The notes beneath the pieces are model-generated. The model was given only the letters and a program-made list of their open reading frames with translations, ran no database searches and was not told where the DNA came from. A program made the translations under genes and the position numbers. Shown here piece after piece: positions 8,330-17,458 of a stretch of DNA of 64,000 bases. Numbering within the stretch: the stretch's first letter is position 1; every line of letters begins with the position of its first letter. The stretch is from Rugamonas sp. A1-17 (GTDB lineage Bacteria; Pseudomonadota; Gammaproteobacteria; Burkholderiales; Burkholderiaceae_D), in NCBI GenBank assembly GCA_025548565.1, contig JAJLPB010000011.1, positions 1-64,000 of the forward strand, written 5' to 3'.

Positions 8330-9367
8330 ATGCCTATCACCCATCAAGAAGCACTGCTGCGCTGCATCGAACACCGCGAGATTTTCCACGACGAGATGCT
8401 GCACCTGTTCCGCCAGATCATGTCCGGCGAAATGTCGCCGACCATGATCGCCGCCCTGACCATGGGCCTGCGCGTGAAGAAGGAAACCATCGGCGAGATC
8501 GCCGCCGCCGCGCAGGTGATGCGCGAGTTCTCCACCAAGGTGCCGATGGCCGACACCACCGGCCTGCTCGACATCGTCGGCACCGGCGGCGACGGCGCGC
8601 ATACCTTCAACATCTCCACGGCGTCGATGTTCGTCGCCGCGGCGGCCGGCGCGCGCGTGGCCAAGCACGGCGGGCGCAGCGTGTCGTCGTCGTCCGGCAG
8701 CGCCGACGTGATCGAATCGCTGGGCGCCAACATCAACCTCAAGCCCGAGCAGATCGCGCAATCGATCGCGCAGACCGGCATCGGCTTCATGTTCGCGCCC
8801 AACCACCACGCCGCGATGAAGCATGCGGCGCCGGTGCGCCGCGAACTGGGCGTGCGTACCATCTTCAACATCCTGGGACCGCTGACCAATCCCGCCGGCG
8901 CGCCGAATATCCTGATGGGCGTGTTCCACGCCGACTTGGTGGGTATCCAGGTGCGCGTGCTGCAGCGCCTGGGCGCGCAGCATGCCATCGTGGTGTATGG
9001 CCGCGACAATATGGACGAAGTCTCGCTGGGCGCCGGCACGCTGGTCGGCGAACTGGTTAACGGCGAGATCCGCGAGTATGAAATCCATCCCGAGGACTTC
9101 GGCCTGCAGATGATCGCCAGCCGCAACCTGAAGGTGGCCGATGCGGCGGAGTCGAAAGCCAAGATGATGGAAGCGCTGCGCGGCGAGCCTGGCGCGGCCT
9201 ACGATATAGTGGCGCTCAACGCCGGCACCGCGCTGTACGCGGCCGGCGTGGCCAGCTCGATCGAGGACGGCCTGGCGCGCGCGCGCAAAGCCGTCAGCTC
9301 CGGCGATGCGATGCGCAAGGTCGAGCAGTTCGTGCAGGTCACGCAAAGCCTCGGCAATACCAACTAA
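8330..9367 (+). CDS. trpD: Anthranilate phosphoribosyltransferase
   Basis: A 345-residue enzyme transferring phosphoribose from PRPP to anthranilate, step two of the tryptophan pathway. Diagnostic segments are VGTGGDGAHTFNIST (PRPP loop), KHGGRSVSSSSGSADVIESLG, and FNILGPLTNPAGA. AGAAGGAATAGCC lies before the ATG. It is 65 bases downstream of trpG in the same operon. After its stop come a REP-like repeat and a LysE-type gene before trpC. Confidence 0.97.
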   Translation: MPITHQEALLRCIEHREIFHDEMLHLFRQIMSGEMSPTMIAALTMGLRVKKETIGEIAAAAQVMREFSTKVPMADTTGLLDIVGTGGDGAHTFNISTASMFVAAAAGARVAKHGGRSVSSSSGSADVIESLGANINLKPEQIAQSIAQTGIGFMFAPNHHAAMKHAAPVRRELGVRTIFNILGPLTNPAGAPNILMGVFHADLVGIQVRVLQRLGAQHAIVVYGRDNMDEVSLGAGTLVGELVNGEIREYEIHPEDFGLQMIASRNLKVADAAESKAKMMEALRGEPGAAYDIVALNAGTALYAAGVASSIEDGLARARKAVSSGDAMRKVEQFVQVTQSLGNTN

Positions 9368-9372
9368 CACAA

Positions 9373-9456
9373 CCGTCATTCCCGCGCAGGCGGGAATCCA
9401 TGCGGCCGACGCGATACCATGCCGCGTATGGGTCCCCGCTTTCGCGGGGACGACGG
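9373..9456. repeat. REP/BIME-like palindromic repeat pair
   Basis: Two palindromes facing each other: CCGTCATTCCCGCGCAGGCGGGAAT at the left and TCCCCGCTTTCGCGGGGACGACGG at the right, with about 35 bases between. The same GTCATTCCCGC...GCGGGAAC-GAC design recurs at 43895-43974. Such repeats lie between genes in many proteobacteria and can stabilise or attenuate transcripts. Here it splits trpD from the LysE gene. Confidence 0.8.
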
Positions 9457-9471
9457 GAACAAGGACACGCC

Positions 9472-10131
9472 ATGTTTGGCATACACGACCTAACGCTGTT
9501 CATCATCTCCGGGCTGCTGCTGAACATCATGCCCGGCCCCGATTCGCTGCTGATCATGACGCGCAGCGCCACACAGGGCTGGCGCGCCGGTTCGGCCGCC
9601 GCGCTGGGCATCGGCGCCGGCACCATGATCCACATCTTCGCTGCGGCGCTGGGTTTGTCGGCGCTGCTGGCGACGTCCGCCGCCGCGTTCACGGCGGTGA
9701 AGTGGGTAGGCGCGGCATACATCGTCTACGTCGGCATCGGCATGCTGCGCGCCAGGCTGCGCACCGAGGCCGATGACGCTGAGGCCGCCGAAAGCGCCGT
9801 ACGTGGCGCCGCGCAACCGCTGGCGTATCGTAAAATCTTCTTCCAGGGTTTCCTGACCAATGTCCTGAACCCGAAAGTGGCCTTGTTCTTCCTGGCCTTC
9901 GTACCGCAGTTTATTTCGGCCGATTCCGCCAGCAAGCCGCTAGCCTTCATCGTCCTGGGCTGCATCTTCAATTTCAACGGTATGTTGTGGTGTAACGGCT
10001 TGGCCGTCTTCACCGCCTTCGCCAGCGCGCGCCTGAAGGTCAAACCGCTGGTAGCCCTGTGGCTAAACCGCGTAACGGGCGGCCTGTTCCTGGCTCTCGG
10101 CCTGCGACTGGCGCTGGCAGAACAACATTAA
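9472..10131 (+). CDS. LysE/RhtB-family amino-acid exporter
   Basis: A 219-residue membrane protein with six hydrophobic segments. The LysE/RhtB start is typical: LLLNIMPGPDSLLIMTRSATQGWRAG with the conserved MPGPD. Family members export amino acids or their analogues such as Lys, Thr, Leu or homoserine lactones. The ATG at 9472 follows AAGGACACGCC; a longer frame from 9400 would run through the repeat. It lies between trpD and trpC in the same direction, 13 bases before trpC, so it is likely cotranscribed. A role in exporting tryptophan or an intermediate is inference from position. Confidence 0.9.
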   Translation: MFGIHDLTLFIISGLLLNIMPGPDSLLIMTRSATQGWRAGSAAALGIGAGTMIHIFAAALGLSALLATSAAAFTAVKWVGAAYIVYVGIGMLRARLRTEADDAEAAESAVRGAAQPLAYRKIFFQGFLTNVLNPKVALFFLAFVPQFISADSASKPLAFIVLGCIFNFNGMLWCNGLAVFTAFASARLKVKPLVALWLNRVTGGLFLALGLRLALAEQH

Positions 10132-10144
10132 ACTTAGGCTTATC

Positions 10145-10945
10145 ATGTCCGACATCCTGAACAAAATCCTTGCAGTCAAAGCCGACGAAGTCGCCGCCGC
10201 AAAAAAACACCGCAGCCTCGCCAGCCTGCGCGCCGACGTTGAGAGCAACGCCGAACTGCGCGCCGGCCTGCGCGGCTTCGAGGCCAGCCTGCGCGGGAAG
10301 ATCGCCGCCGGCAAAGCAGGCGTGATCACCGAAGTAAAAAAAGCGTCGCCGTCGAAAGGCGTGCTGCGTGCCGACTTCCGCCCCGCCGACATCGCTGCCA
10401 CCTACGAGGCCCATGGCTCCGCATGCCTGTCGGTGCTGACGGACGAGCAGTTCTTCCAGGGTTCGGTGGCGTATCTGCAGCAGGCGCGCGCCGCCTGTTC
10501 GCTGCCGGTGCTGCGCAAAGACTTCATGATCGACATGTACCAGATCTACGAAGCCCGCGCGATGGGCGCCGACGCCATCCTGCTGATCGTCTCGGCGCTG
10601 GACCATGGACTGATGGCGGAAATGGAAGCCTGCGCCCACGAACTGGGCATGGGCGTGCTGGTGGAAACCCACGACGGCGACGAACTGACCGCCGCGCTGC
10701 GCCTGAAAACCGCGCTGTTAGGCATCAATAACCGCAATCTGCGCACTTTCGAGGTGTCGCTGGAGAACACGCTGGGCCTGTTGGACCGCATTCCGGCGGA
10801 TAAACTGGTTATCACCGAATCCGGCATCATGGTGCCGGACGACGTCAAACGCATGCGCGAGGCGAATGTGCACGCCTTCCTGGTCGGCGAAGCCTTCATG
10901 CGCGCGCCCGATCCGGGTGCTGAACTGGCGCGCCTGTTCAACTAA
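10145..10945 (+). CDS. trpC: Indole-3-glycerol phosphate synthase
   Basis: A 266-residue TIM-barrel enzyme converting CdRP to indole-3-glycerol phosphate. Active-site segments are EVKKASPSKGVLRADF (the usual first word is EIKKASPSKG), VLRKDFMID, GINNRNLRTFEV and ITESGIM. It is a stand-alone TrpC with no fused TrpF. It closes the trp block; trpF, trpB and trpA are not in this window. Convergent with the diguanylate cyclase gene, eight bases apart, with no obvious terminator hairpin between them. Confidence 0.97.
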   Translation: MSDILNKILAVKADEVAAAKKHRSLASLRADVESNAELRAGLRGFEASLRGKIAAGKAGVITEVKKASPSKGVLRADFRPADIAATYEAHGSACLSVLTDEQFFQGSVAYLQQARAACSLPVLRKDFMIDMYQIYEARAMGADAILLIVSALDHGLMAEMEACAHELGMGVLVETHDGDELTAALRLKTALLGINNRNLRTFEVSLENTLGLLDRIPADKLVITESGIMVPDDVKRMREANVHAFLVGEAFMRAPDPGAELARLFN

Positions 10946-10953
10946 GCCCGCAG

Positions 10954-12138
10954 CTAAGCCTTCACGGCTTGCAAGGGCGGCATCGGCGTGGACGCGATCT
11001 CGATACAGTCGCGCCCGCGCTCCTTGGCGCGGTACAGCGCCTCGTCCGCCCGCATCAGGATGGCGTCCAGATCCTCGTCGGAACTTGTCTGGCAAGCAAT
11101 GCCAATACTGACGGTATAGGCGGGCAAGTCTGCCCGGCCCGGTTCGCGCACGGCGACCAGAATGCGCTCGGCGATATCGCGGGCCCAGTCCACACCGGTC
11201 ACCGGCAGCAAAACAATAAACTCCTCGCCGCCAAAACGGGCGACGTGATCGGATACCCGCAGCGCCTTGCCGATTACTTGCGCCACATCGACTAAAACCC
11301 GGTCGCCGGTAGCATGGCCGTAGCAATCATTAATTCTCTTAAAATAATCCAGATCAATGCTGAGCATCGTCATGGCGGTGGATTCACGCCGCATCAACGC
11401 ATGCTCTTTAGCATAAATATCTGCGAAACCGCGCCGGTTTAAAACCTGAGTCAGGGGATCGAGCGTGGAGCGGCGTTCCAGTATGGCTTGCAAATGCCGG
11501 GTGGTCACCGCTTTGAAACCCACCGCAAGCAGCAATACCATAAATTGGCCGGCCGCCAGATAAATACTCTGAAATGGCCCGACGGCCGTCAAATTAACCT
11601 GGGCGCCGCCGAATAATAATGCCAGAATGCCCCGCGTTAATACCACCAGGGTTTGAAACAACAATAATGAACCGAAGAATATGGTGGAGAAATGACGCTC
11701 CCCGTGGCGCCAGACCACCAGAATCTGATTTATATAAAATACGGAAACCAGAAAAGAGAAGGCGGCGACGCGCGCGGAAAAATCCGGCTGAATTAACAAC
11801 CAATATCCCACGCCCAACATGGCCAATAACCAAACCAGATGAAACAACCACCAGCCCGGCGCCAGCCCATAAAATTTCCGGGTACCGATCATTGCCAGGC
11901 CCACGCCCCAGACCAGGGCCGAGTTAGCGCTAAGCAATACCAGCGTTTCGTTGAAGACGCTATGCCTCAAACTGAATAGAAATGCACCGCAAGCCAGCGA
12001 TACCAATCCCGCCGCCCAATAATTCAGGCCCTTGATTTCAGCTGGAAAACTGACGTGGGCGGAATAAAGGACGACACTCATCGCGCCGGCCATCAGCGTC
12101 GACATCAGGATAATCGTGGCGGAATCAAGTTGGAACAC
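10954..12138 (-). CDS. Membrane-bound diguanylate cyclase (GGDEF)
   Basis: A 394-residue protein with several hydrophobic segments in the first 200 residues and a C-terminal GGDEF domain (FGGEEFIVLLP near residue 298) expected to make cyclic di-GMP from two GTP. RVSD exactly five residues before GGEEF matches the RxxD inhibitory product-binding site, so feedback control is likely. I start it at a GTG (12138, MFQLDSATIILM), which has GAGG 15 bases upstream; a TTG at 12174 is possible. Codons from about 11,290 upward are clearly richer in A/T than in the C-terminal part and in neighbours. Confidence 0.88.
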   Translation of the reverse strand: MFQLDSATIILMSTLMAGAMSVVLYSAHVSFPAEIKGLNYWAAGLVSLACGAFLFSLRHSVFNETLVLLSANSALVWGVGLAMIGTRKFYGLAPGWWLFHLVWLLAMLGVGYWLLIQPDFSARVAAFSFLVSVFYINQILVVWRHGERHFSTIFFGSLLLFQTLVVLTRGILALLFGGAQVNLTAVGPFQSIYLAAGQFMVLLLAVGFKAVTTRHLQAILERRSTLDPLTQVLNRRGFADIYAKEHALMRRESTAMTMLSIDLDYFKRINDCYGHATGDRVLVDVAQVIGKALRVSDHVARFGGEEFIVLLPVTGVDWARDIAERILVAVREPGRADLPAYTVSIGIACQTSSDEDLDAILMRADEALYRAKERGRDCIEIASTPMPPLQAVKA

Positions 12139-12287
12139 TTGCGGGTCTATCCTCGGGCAGAAAAGGTCAGCCAAATTCTAAACCAGAACCAGACCGCGGC
12201 GTAGGATTAAACCTACACCAACCCCGTAATGCCTCAACACATGCCGGAATGTGGCTAGTACGTGCCAATTTCTGGCATGAACAGGGC

Positions 12288-12313
12288 AAAAAAATCCGGG
12301 GACTCGCCCCGGA
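12288..12313 (-). terminator. Terminator after the M61 peptidase gene
   Basis: Read on the minus strand: stem TCCGGGG, loop CGAGT, stem CCCCGGA, then seven T. It starts nine bases after the M61 stop codon. Confidence 0.85.
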
Positions 12314-12321
12314 CTCAGAAA

Positions 12322-14142
12322 TTAACGTGCTGCGCTGGGCCGTAATGGGCCGGAGGATTTCTTGCCGGCCGGGTCCAGCGACAGGCTGATGCCCGGAACC
12401 CGGTCGCCTTGCAGCGTCGCGGTGAAGGTCATTAATTCGTCGCGGCGGAAGGCATGAACTTCAATTTCCGATCCGACACCATAGCGGGAAAGCAGCGTTT
12501 CCAGATTGGCGGCAGTGACGCGCAATCCATCGACCGCCATCAATATATCGCCGGCCGACAATCCCGCCCGATGCGCGGCGCCATTCTCATGCACGCTGGA
12601 TAATTTGCAATCATTTCCATCCTTGCCGAGATTAACATCGAGACTAGGCTTAGTCGATTTACGCTCGTCATTATATTTAACGCCGAACGGCGCCAGCATT
12701 TTCGCCAATGGCAAATCTTCCGTGCCACGGATATATTTATCGAAGAACGGCTTGAAGCGGCCACCGCTGATTTCATCGAATAAGGCTTCCACTTCGGCCG
12801 GAGTAACGCCTCGCCCGCCGCCCTGATAAAAATCGCGGCCATAACGCTGCCATAATGCCCGCATCACATCGTCCAACGATTTCTTGCCGCCTGTTTTAGC
12901 GCGAATGCTTAAATCCAGCGCCAGCGCGATCAGCGAACCCTTGGTGTAATAACTAATGATTGAATTCGGCGCATTTTCATCTTGACGATAATATTTACCC
13001 CAAGCATCGAAACTCGAATCAGCCACGCTTTGCTTGGTACGGCCGCTGCCGCGCAATACGCTGCCGATGGTTTTACCCAGTAATTTGAAATAAGCCGGTT
13101 CGGCAATCACGCCGGCGCGCACCAGCATCAAATCGTCGTAATAGCTGGTGAAGCCTTCAAACAGCCAAAGCAGCGGCGAGTAATTCTCCACCTGCAGATT
13201 ATAGGGAGCAAATGCCGCCGGCTTGATGCGCTTCACATTCCAGGTATGGAAGTATTCATGGCTGCACAAGCCGAGGTATTGCAGATAACCGTCGCTAATC
13301 TCCTTGCTGGCCGACGCCGTGCTCGGCAGGTCGGCGCGGGCGCAGATCAGCGCCGTCGAAGCGCGGTGTTCCAGTCCGCCGTAACCGTCGCCGACGGCCT
13401 GCGTCATGAAGACGTAGCGGTCCATCGGCGCTTTTTTGACCTTCGGTTCGAAGAAGGCGATCTGGGTTTCGCAGATCTTTTTCAGGTCGGCGCTCAGGCG
13501 CGGCAAGTCCAGGTTCGGCACCCGGCCGCTGATGACGATGTCGTGCGGGATGCCATGCGCCTTGAACGTGGCCAGCGCGAAATCGCCCTGCTCCACCGGA
13601 TGGTCGATCAACTCGTCGTAGTTGGATGCGATGTAAGTGCCAAAACCATAACGTTTCGCTTTCAGCTCCGGCAGCGAGGTCGCCACGCGCCAGGTTTTGG
13701 CCGCTTCGTCGGCCGGGCGCTGGATGTCCACCACGTGCGGCTGGTCTTCCTGGCCCAGCACGCGCAGGAACACGCTGGTGCCGTTGTAGAAGGCGTGGTT
13801 CTGGTCCAGGTGCGCCGCGCGCACCGACATGTCCCAGGCATAGACCTCGTAATGCACCGTCAGCGACGCCGCGTGGTCCTTCAGCGGCGCGGCCTGCCAC
13901 GAGTGCTTATCCAGCTTGGCCAGCGCCACCGGCTGGCCGTCCGACTCGGCGCGGATACGCACGATGTTGCGCGAGAATTCGCGGATCATGTAGCTGCCCG
14001 GGATCCAGGCCGGCAGGGCGAACACCTGCCCCCCTTCGGCCGGCGCATCCACCGTCAGCGTGACGTGGAACAGGTGGGCGGCCAGGTCGTGTCCGACGAT
14101 GCTGTAGGCGATCGCCGGGGTATTCTTGTTCGTTTTCTTCAT
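12322..14142 (-). CDS. M61 family metallopeptidase with PDZ domain
   Basis: A 606-residue peptidase of the glycyl-aminopeptidase family. A beta-sandwich N-terminal domain (AYSIVGHDLAAHLFHVTLTVDAP, FALPAWIPGSYMIREF) leads into a gluzincin core with the zinc motif HEYFHTWNVKRIKP near residue 294 and the third ligand region LWLFEGFTSYYDD. A PDZ domain (AGLSAGDILMAVDGLRV) lies at the C-terminus. No clear signal peptide. It starts 12 bases after the MocA-like gene and may share its transcript. Codon use changes within the gene: roughly the C-terminal half (12,420-13,260) is A/T-richer than the N-terminal half. Confidence 0.93.
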   Translation of the reverse strand: MKKTNKNTPAIAYSIVGHDLAAHLFHVTLTVDAPAEGGQVFALPAWIPGSYMIREFSRNIVRIRAESDGQPVALAKLDKHSWQAAPLKDHAASLTVHYEVYAWDMSVRAAHLDQNHAFYNGTSVFLRVLGQEDQPHVVDIQRPADEAAKTWRVATSLPELKAKRYGFGTYIASNYDELIDHPVEQGDFALATFKAHGIPHDIVISGRVPNLDLPRLSADLKKICETQIAFFEPKVKKAPMDRYVFMTQAVGDGYGGLEHRASTALICARADLPSTASASKEISDGYLQYLGLCSHEYFHTWNVKRIKPAAFAPYNLQVENYSPLLWLFEGFTSYYDDLMLVRAGVIAEPAYFKLLGKTIGSVLRGSGRTKQSVADSSFDAWGKYYRQDENAPNSIISYYTKGSLIALALDLSIRAKTGGKKSLDDVMRALWQRYGRDFYQGGGRGVTPAEVEALFDEISGGRFKPFFDKYIRGTEDLPLAKMLAPFGVKYNDERKSTKPSLDVNLGKDGNDCKLSSVHENGAAHRAGLSAGDILMAVDGLRVTAANLETLLSRYGVGSEIEVHAFRRDELMTFTATLQGDRVPGISLSLDPAGKKSSGPLRPSAAR

Positions 14143-14154
14143 CTCGGTCCTTGT

Positions 14155-14721
14155 TTACAAATCGCCCGGCGTATCGATATCGCGCACCACGCCGACATCG
14201 TCGACTACCAGTTCGCTCACCGCATGGCTTTTTAAGATCTCGCGCGCGCCCTGGTCGCCTTCCAGCACCAGCAGCAACGGCAAATGATAACTGCTGAAGG
14301 CGACCGGATTGCCGCGCCGTCCTTCATGGATGGGCGCCGCGATGCGGGCGCCCCGTTCGATGGTCGCGGCCAGGGCCCGCATGGTATCAGGCCGCACGTG
14401 GGGCATGTCGCCCAGGCCTATCAGCCAGCCTTCCGCGCCCCGGGTGTAGTCGATCGCCGTCGTCAGCGAGGCGGCGATGCCAAGATCGGCGTCCGCGCAG
14501 ACACGCACCTCGCAGCCCAGGCGGCCCAGCAGCGCCGCCACCTGGCCGTCGTCCGGGCGGACCACGGCCACCACACGCGGCAGCGCGGCCAGCATGTTCC
14601 TTGCGCTGGCGACGACGACGGCGTCGCCATTCTCCAGCGTTTGCAGCAGTTTGTTTTGTACGCCGGACGGGTCGAAACGTCTACCCCGCCCGGCTGCCAG
14701 CAATATCCCTACCAGTGCCAT
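14155..14721 (-). CDS. MocA/MobA-like nucleotidyltransferase
   Basis: A 188-residue NTP transferase. The N-terminal GILLAAGRGRRFDPSGVQNKLLQTL is the nucleotide-binding LAAGxGxRF motif plus the conserved Lys; IGLGDMPHVRPDTM carries the metal-binding Asp. Enzymes of this type attach CMP (MocA) or GMP (MobA) to molybdopterin. Its place 10 bases after the molybdenum hydroxylase large-subunit gene argues for MocA-type cytidylyltransferase activity supplying the MCD cofactor to that enzyme. Confidence 0.85.
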   Translation of the reverse strand: MALVGILLAAGRGRRFDPSGVQNKLLQTLENGDAVVVASARNMLAALPRVVAVVRPDDGQVAALLGRLGCEVRVCADADLGIAASLTTAIDYTRGAEGWLIGLGDMPHVRPDTMRALAATIERGARIAAPIHEGRRGNPVAFSSYHLPLLLVLEGDQGAREILKSHAVSELVVDDVGVVRDIDTPGDL

Positions 14722-14731
14722 CCAGCGCGGC

Positions 14732-16951
14732 TCAAGCGCTGGCCAGGTCGAACGGCAGCTTGCGCAAACGCTTGCCGGTCAACTTGAACAGCGCGTTGGC
14801 GAAGGCCGGCGCCAGCGGCGGCAGGCCAGGTTCGCCCATGCCGGTCGGCGGATCGTTCGACGGCACGATGTGCACCTCGATCGCCGGCATGTCCGTCATG
14901 CGCGCCACCGTGTAGTCGCTGAAGTTCTGCTGCTCCACCACGCCGTCCTTGAGCGTGATGGCGGCGCCAGGCAGCGTCATGCCGAGGCCCATCAAGGCCG
15001 CGCCCTGGATCTGCGCTTCGATCGTCAAGGGATTGACCGCCTGGTTGCAATGCACGCCGGCCGTGACTTTGTGCAGCTTGGGTGTGCCGTCCTTCACGGA
15101 CGCCACCACCACATACGCGATCACGGTGTTGAACGACTCGTGCACCGCCACGCCCCAAGCCTGGCCTTTAGGTAAAGCCTTCTTGCCGTAGCCGGACTTG
15201 GCGACCGCCAGGTCCAGCGCGGCGATGTGGCGCTTGCCCTTCTCGCCCAGCAGCTTCTTGCGATACGCGACCGGGTCCATCTTGGCGGCGTGCGCGGCTT
15301 CGTCGATCAGCGTCTCCATCACGAAGGCCGTGTGCGTGGAGCCGACCGAACGCCACCACAGCACCGGCACGTTGGCCTTGACGCTATGCGCGCTCAGGTT
15401 CAGCGGAACCTCATATGGTTCGCCCATGCCCTCGACCATGGTGGAATCGATGCCGTCCTTGACCATCATCGGCTCGAACGGCGTGCCGGCGAGGATGGAC
15501 TGGCCGACGATGACATGATCCCACGCCACGATATTACCCTTGTCGTCCATGCCGATGTCGGCGCGGTGCACATGCGACGGACGGTAGTAGCCGCCCTTGA
15601 TGTCGTCCTCGCGGCTCCAGATCACCTTGATCGGCTCCGTCTTGCCTGCGGCCTTCCAGGCCTTGGCGACGTTGACCGCTTCCACCAGATAGTCGGAGGT
15701 CGGCACGGCGCGGCGGCCGAAACCACCGCCGGCCATCATCGTGTTCAGCACCACCTGCTCCGGCTTCAGGCCGGCGGTGGCTGCGATCGCACCCTGGTCC
15801 ATCGTCTGGAACTGCGAACCGGCCCACACGGTGCAGCCGTCCGCACGCAGGTCGACCACGCAGTTCAGCGGCTCCATCGGCGCGTGCGCCAGATACGGGA
15901 ACTCATAGACGGCGGAGATTTTCTTCGCCGCGCCGGCCAGCTTGGACGTATCGGCCTTGCGCGCCGGCGTTCCGGGTTTCTGCGCCAACGCCTTGAACTC
16001 GGCGAACTGCTTGTCGGTGCTGACTTTTTCCACACCGCTGGTATCCCACTCGATGACCAGCGCATCGCGGCCCATCTTGGCCGGCCAGTAGCCGTCGGCC
16101 ACCACCGCCACGCCGCTGCCGCCGCGATCCGTCTTCACTTCCATCACTTCGAGCACACCCTTGATGGCCTTGGCCTTCGAGGCGTCGAACTTGGCTACCT
16201 TGGCGCCGAACACCGGCGCCCGCGCCACGACGGCGACCTTGCTGTGCGGCGCCTTGAAGTCCATGCCGAATTGCTGCTTGCCGGTCGATTTGTCTTTCGC
16301 GTCCAGGCGCTTCATCGGTTTGCCGATGAAGTTGAAATCCTTGGGATCCTTCAGCTTCACGGTGGCGGGCACCGGCTGCTTCATGGCCGCATCGGCCATC
16401 GCGCCGAAGGTGGCCTTCTGGCCTGCGGGGCCGATCAGCGTGCCTTTCGAGGTCTTGACCTGCTCGGGCGCGACCTTCCACTCCTGGGCCGCAGCCGCGA
16501 CCAGCATCGCGCGCGCCTTGGCGCCGATCTCGCGGTACTGGGTGTAGGAGTGGGCGATACTGCCCGATCCGCCGGTGATCTGGATGCCGAACAGGGGATC
16601 CTTGTATTGATCGCCGGCCGGCGCCAGCGCGCCGTTGACCTTCGACCAATCCGCGTCCAGTTCTTCCGCGATCAGCATCGGCAGCGACGTCTGCACGCCC
16701 TGGCCGAATTCCAGCCGGTTGACCTGCACCGTCACGGTGTTGTCCGGCGCGATATGCAGGAAGGCGTTCGGCTGATACACCTTGGCGGGAGGCTGCTGCG
16801 CATTGGCGAAGCGGCCCGCGCCCGGGATGAAGAACCCCAGCACCAGGCCACCGCCCACCGCGGCCCCCGCCTTCATGAAGCCGCGGCGCGACACGCCGCC
16901 GGAAGTCTCCACACCCGCCATCGATTCCTGGTTAAGCCATTCGATACGCAT
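14732..16951 (-). CDS. Molybdenum hydroxylase large subunit (IorB/CoxL-like)
   Basis: A 739-residue molybdopterin-binding subunit of the xanthine dehydrogenase/aldehyde oxidase family, closest in style to isoquinoline 1-oxidoreductase beta (IorB). Near the N-terminus a twin-arginine signal, SRRGFMKAGAAVGGGLVLGF, predicts Tat export to the periplasm together with its Fe-S partner. Cofactor segments include GGGFGRRAVPTSDYLVEAV and GMGEPGLPPLAPAFANAL, the latter with the conserved catalytic Glu. It forms an operon with the 2Fe-2S subunit (10 bases upstream) and the MocA-like gene (10 bases downstream). The substrate (an N-heterocycle or aldehyde) cannot be read from sequence. Confidence 0.93.
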   Translation of the reverse strand: MRIEWLNQESMAGVETSGGVSRRGFMKAGAAVGGGLVLGFFIPGAGRFANAQQPPAKVYQPNAFLHIAPDNTVTVQVNRLEFGQGVQTSLPMLIAEELDADWSKVNGALAPAGDQYKDPLFGIQITGGSGSIAHSYTQYREIGAKARAMLVAAAAQEWKVAPEQVKTSKGTLIGPAGQKATFGAMADAAMKQPVPATVKLKDPKDFNFIGKPMKRLDAKDKSTGKQQFGMDFKAPHSKVAVVARAPVFGAKVAKFDASKAKAIKGVLEVMEVKTDRGGSGVAVVADGYWPAKMGRDALVIEWDTSGVEKVSTDKQFAEFKALAQKPGTPARKADTSKLAGAAKKISAVYEFPYLAHAPMEPLNCVVDLRADGCTVWAGSQFQTMDQGAIAATAGLKPEQVVLNTMMAGGGFGRRAVPTSDYLVEAVNVAKAWKAAGKTEPIKVIWSREDDIKGGYYRPSHVHRADIGMDDKGNIVAWDHVIVGQSILAGTPFEPMMVKDGIDSTMVEGMGEPYEVPLNLSAHSVKANVPVLWWRSVGSTHTAFVMETLIDEAAHAAKMDPVAYRKKLLGEKGKRHIAALDLAVAKSGYGKKALPKGQAWGVAVHESFNTVIAYVVVASVKDGTPKLHKVTAGVHCNQAVNPLTIEAQIQGAALMGLGMTLPGAAITLKDGVVEQQNFSDYTVARMTDMPAIEVHIVPSNDPPTGMGEPGLPPLAPAFANALFKLTGKRLRKLPFDLASA

Positions 16952-16961
16952 GCGATTCTCC

Positions 16962-17420
16962 TTAGGCGATGGTTTTAGCTGCGTCTTTGATGGCTGCGCG
17001 GATGCGCTGGTACGTCCCGCACCGACAGATATTACCGCTCATGGCGTTGTCGATTTCGGCATCGGAAGGGGATTTATTAGTGCGCAGCAGAGCGGTCGCG
17101 CTCATGATCTGGCCACTCTGGCAGTAGCCGCACTGCGGCACATCCAGCTTGACCCACGCAGCCTGCACGGCCTTGCCGACCTTGTCGGACTCCATCGCCT
17201 CAATGGTGGTGATCTTCTGGCCGGCGGCGGCCGAAATCGGCGTCACGCACGACCGGACAGGCTGGCCGCCAAGGTGCACGGTGCAGGCGCCGCACAGCGC
17301 CGCGCCGCAACCGAACTTGGTGCCGGTCATGTTCAGGTTATCGCGCAAAGCCCACAGTATCGGCGTCGAGGGATCGGCGTCTACCTGCATGTCTTTACCA
17401 TTGATGTTCAAAGTGATCAT
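16962..17420 (-). CDS. Molybdenum hydroxylase 2Fe-2S subunit (IorA-like)
   Basis: A 152-residue electron-transfer subunit with two [2Fe-2S] clusters. The plant-ferredoxin-type N-terminal domain supplies Cys38, Cys43, Cys46 and Cys58; the C-terminal helical domain supplies Cys97, Cys100, Cys132 and Cys134 (CGYCQSGQ, ICRCGTY). It partners the IorB-like subunit encoded next to it. No signal of its own, so it would ride through the Tat system with the large subunit. No FAD subunit is present, as in IorAB-type enzymes, which pass electrons to a cytochrome instead. Confidence 0.95.
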   Translation of the reverse strand: MITLNINGKDMQVDADPSTPILWALRDNLNMTGTKFGCGAALCGACTVHLGGQPVRSCVTPISAAAGQKITTIEAMESDKVGKAVQAAWVKLDVPQCGYCQSGQIMSATALLRTNKSPSDAEIDNAMSGNICRCGTYQRIRAAIKDAAKTIA

Positions 17421-17458
17421 TCGGTTCTCCTATGGGCGATGCGCTGGTTTGGCTGCTG

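Noticed and set aside
15227..16978. 583-codon plus-strand frame opposite the molybdenum hydroxylase gene
   Set aside because: Antisense shadow with His/Arg-rich composition and no ribosome-binding site.
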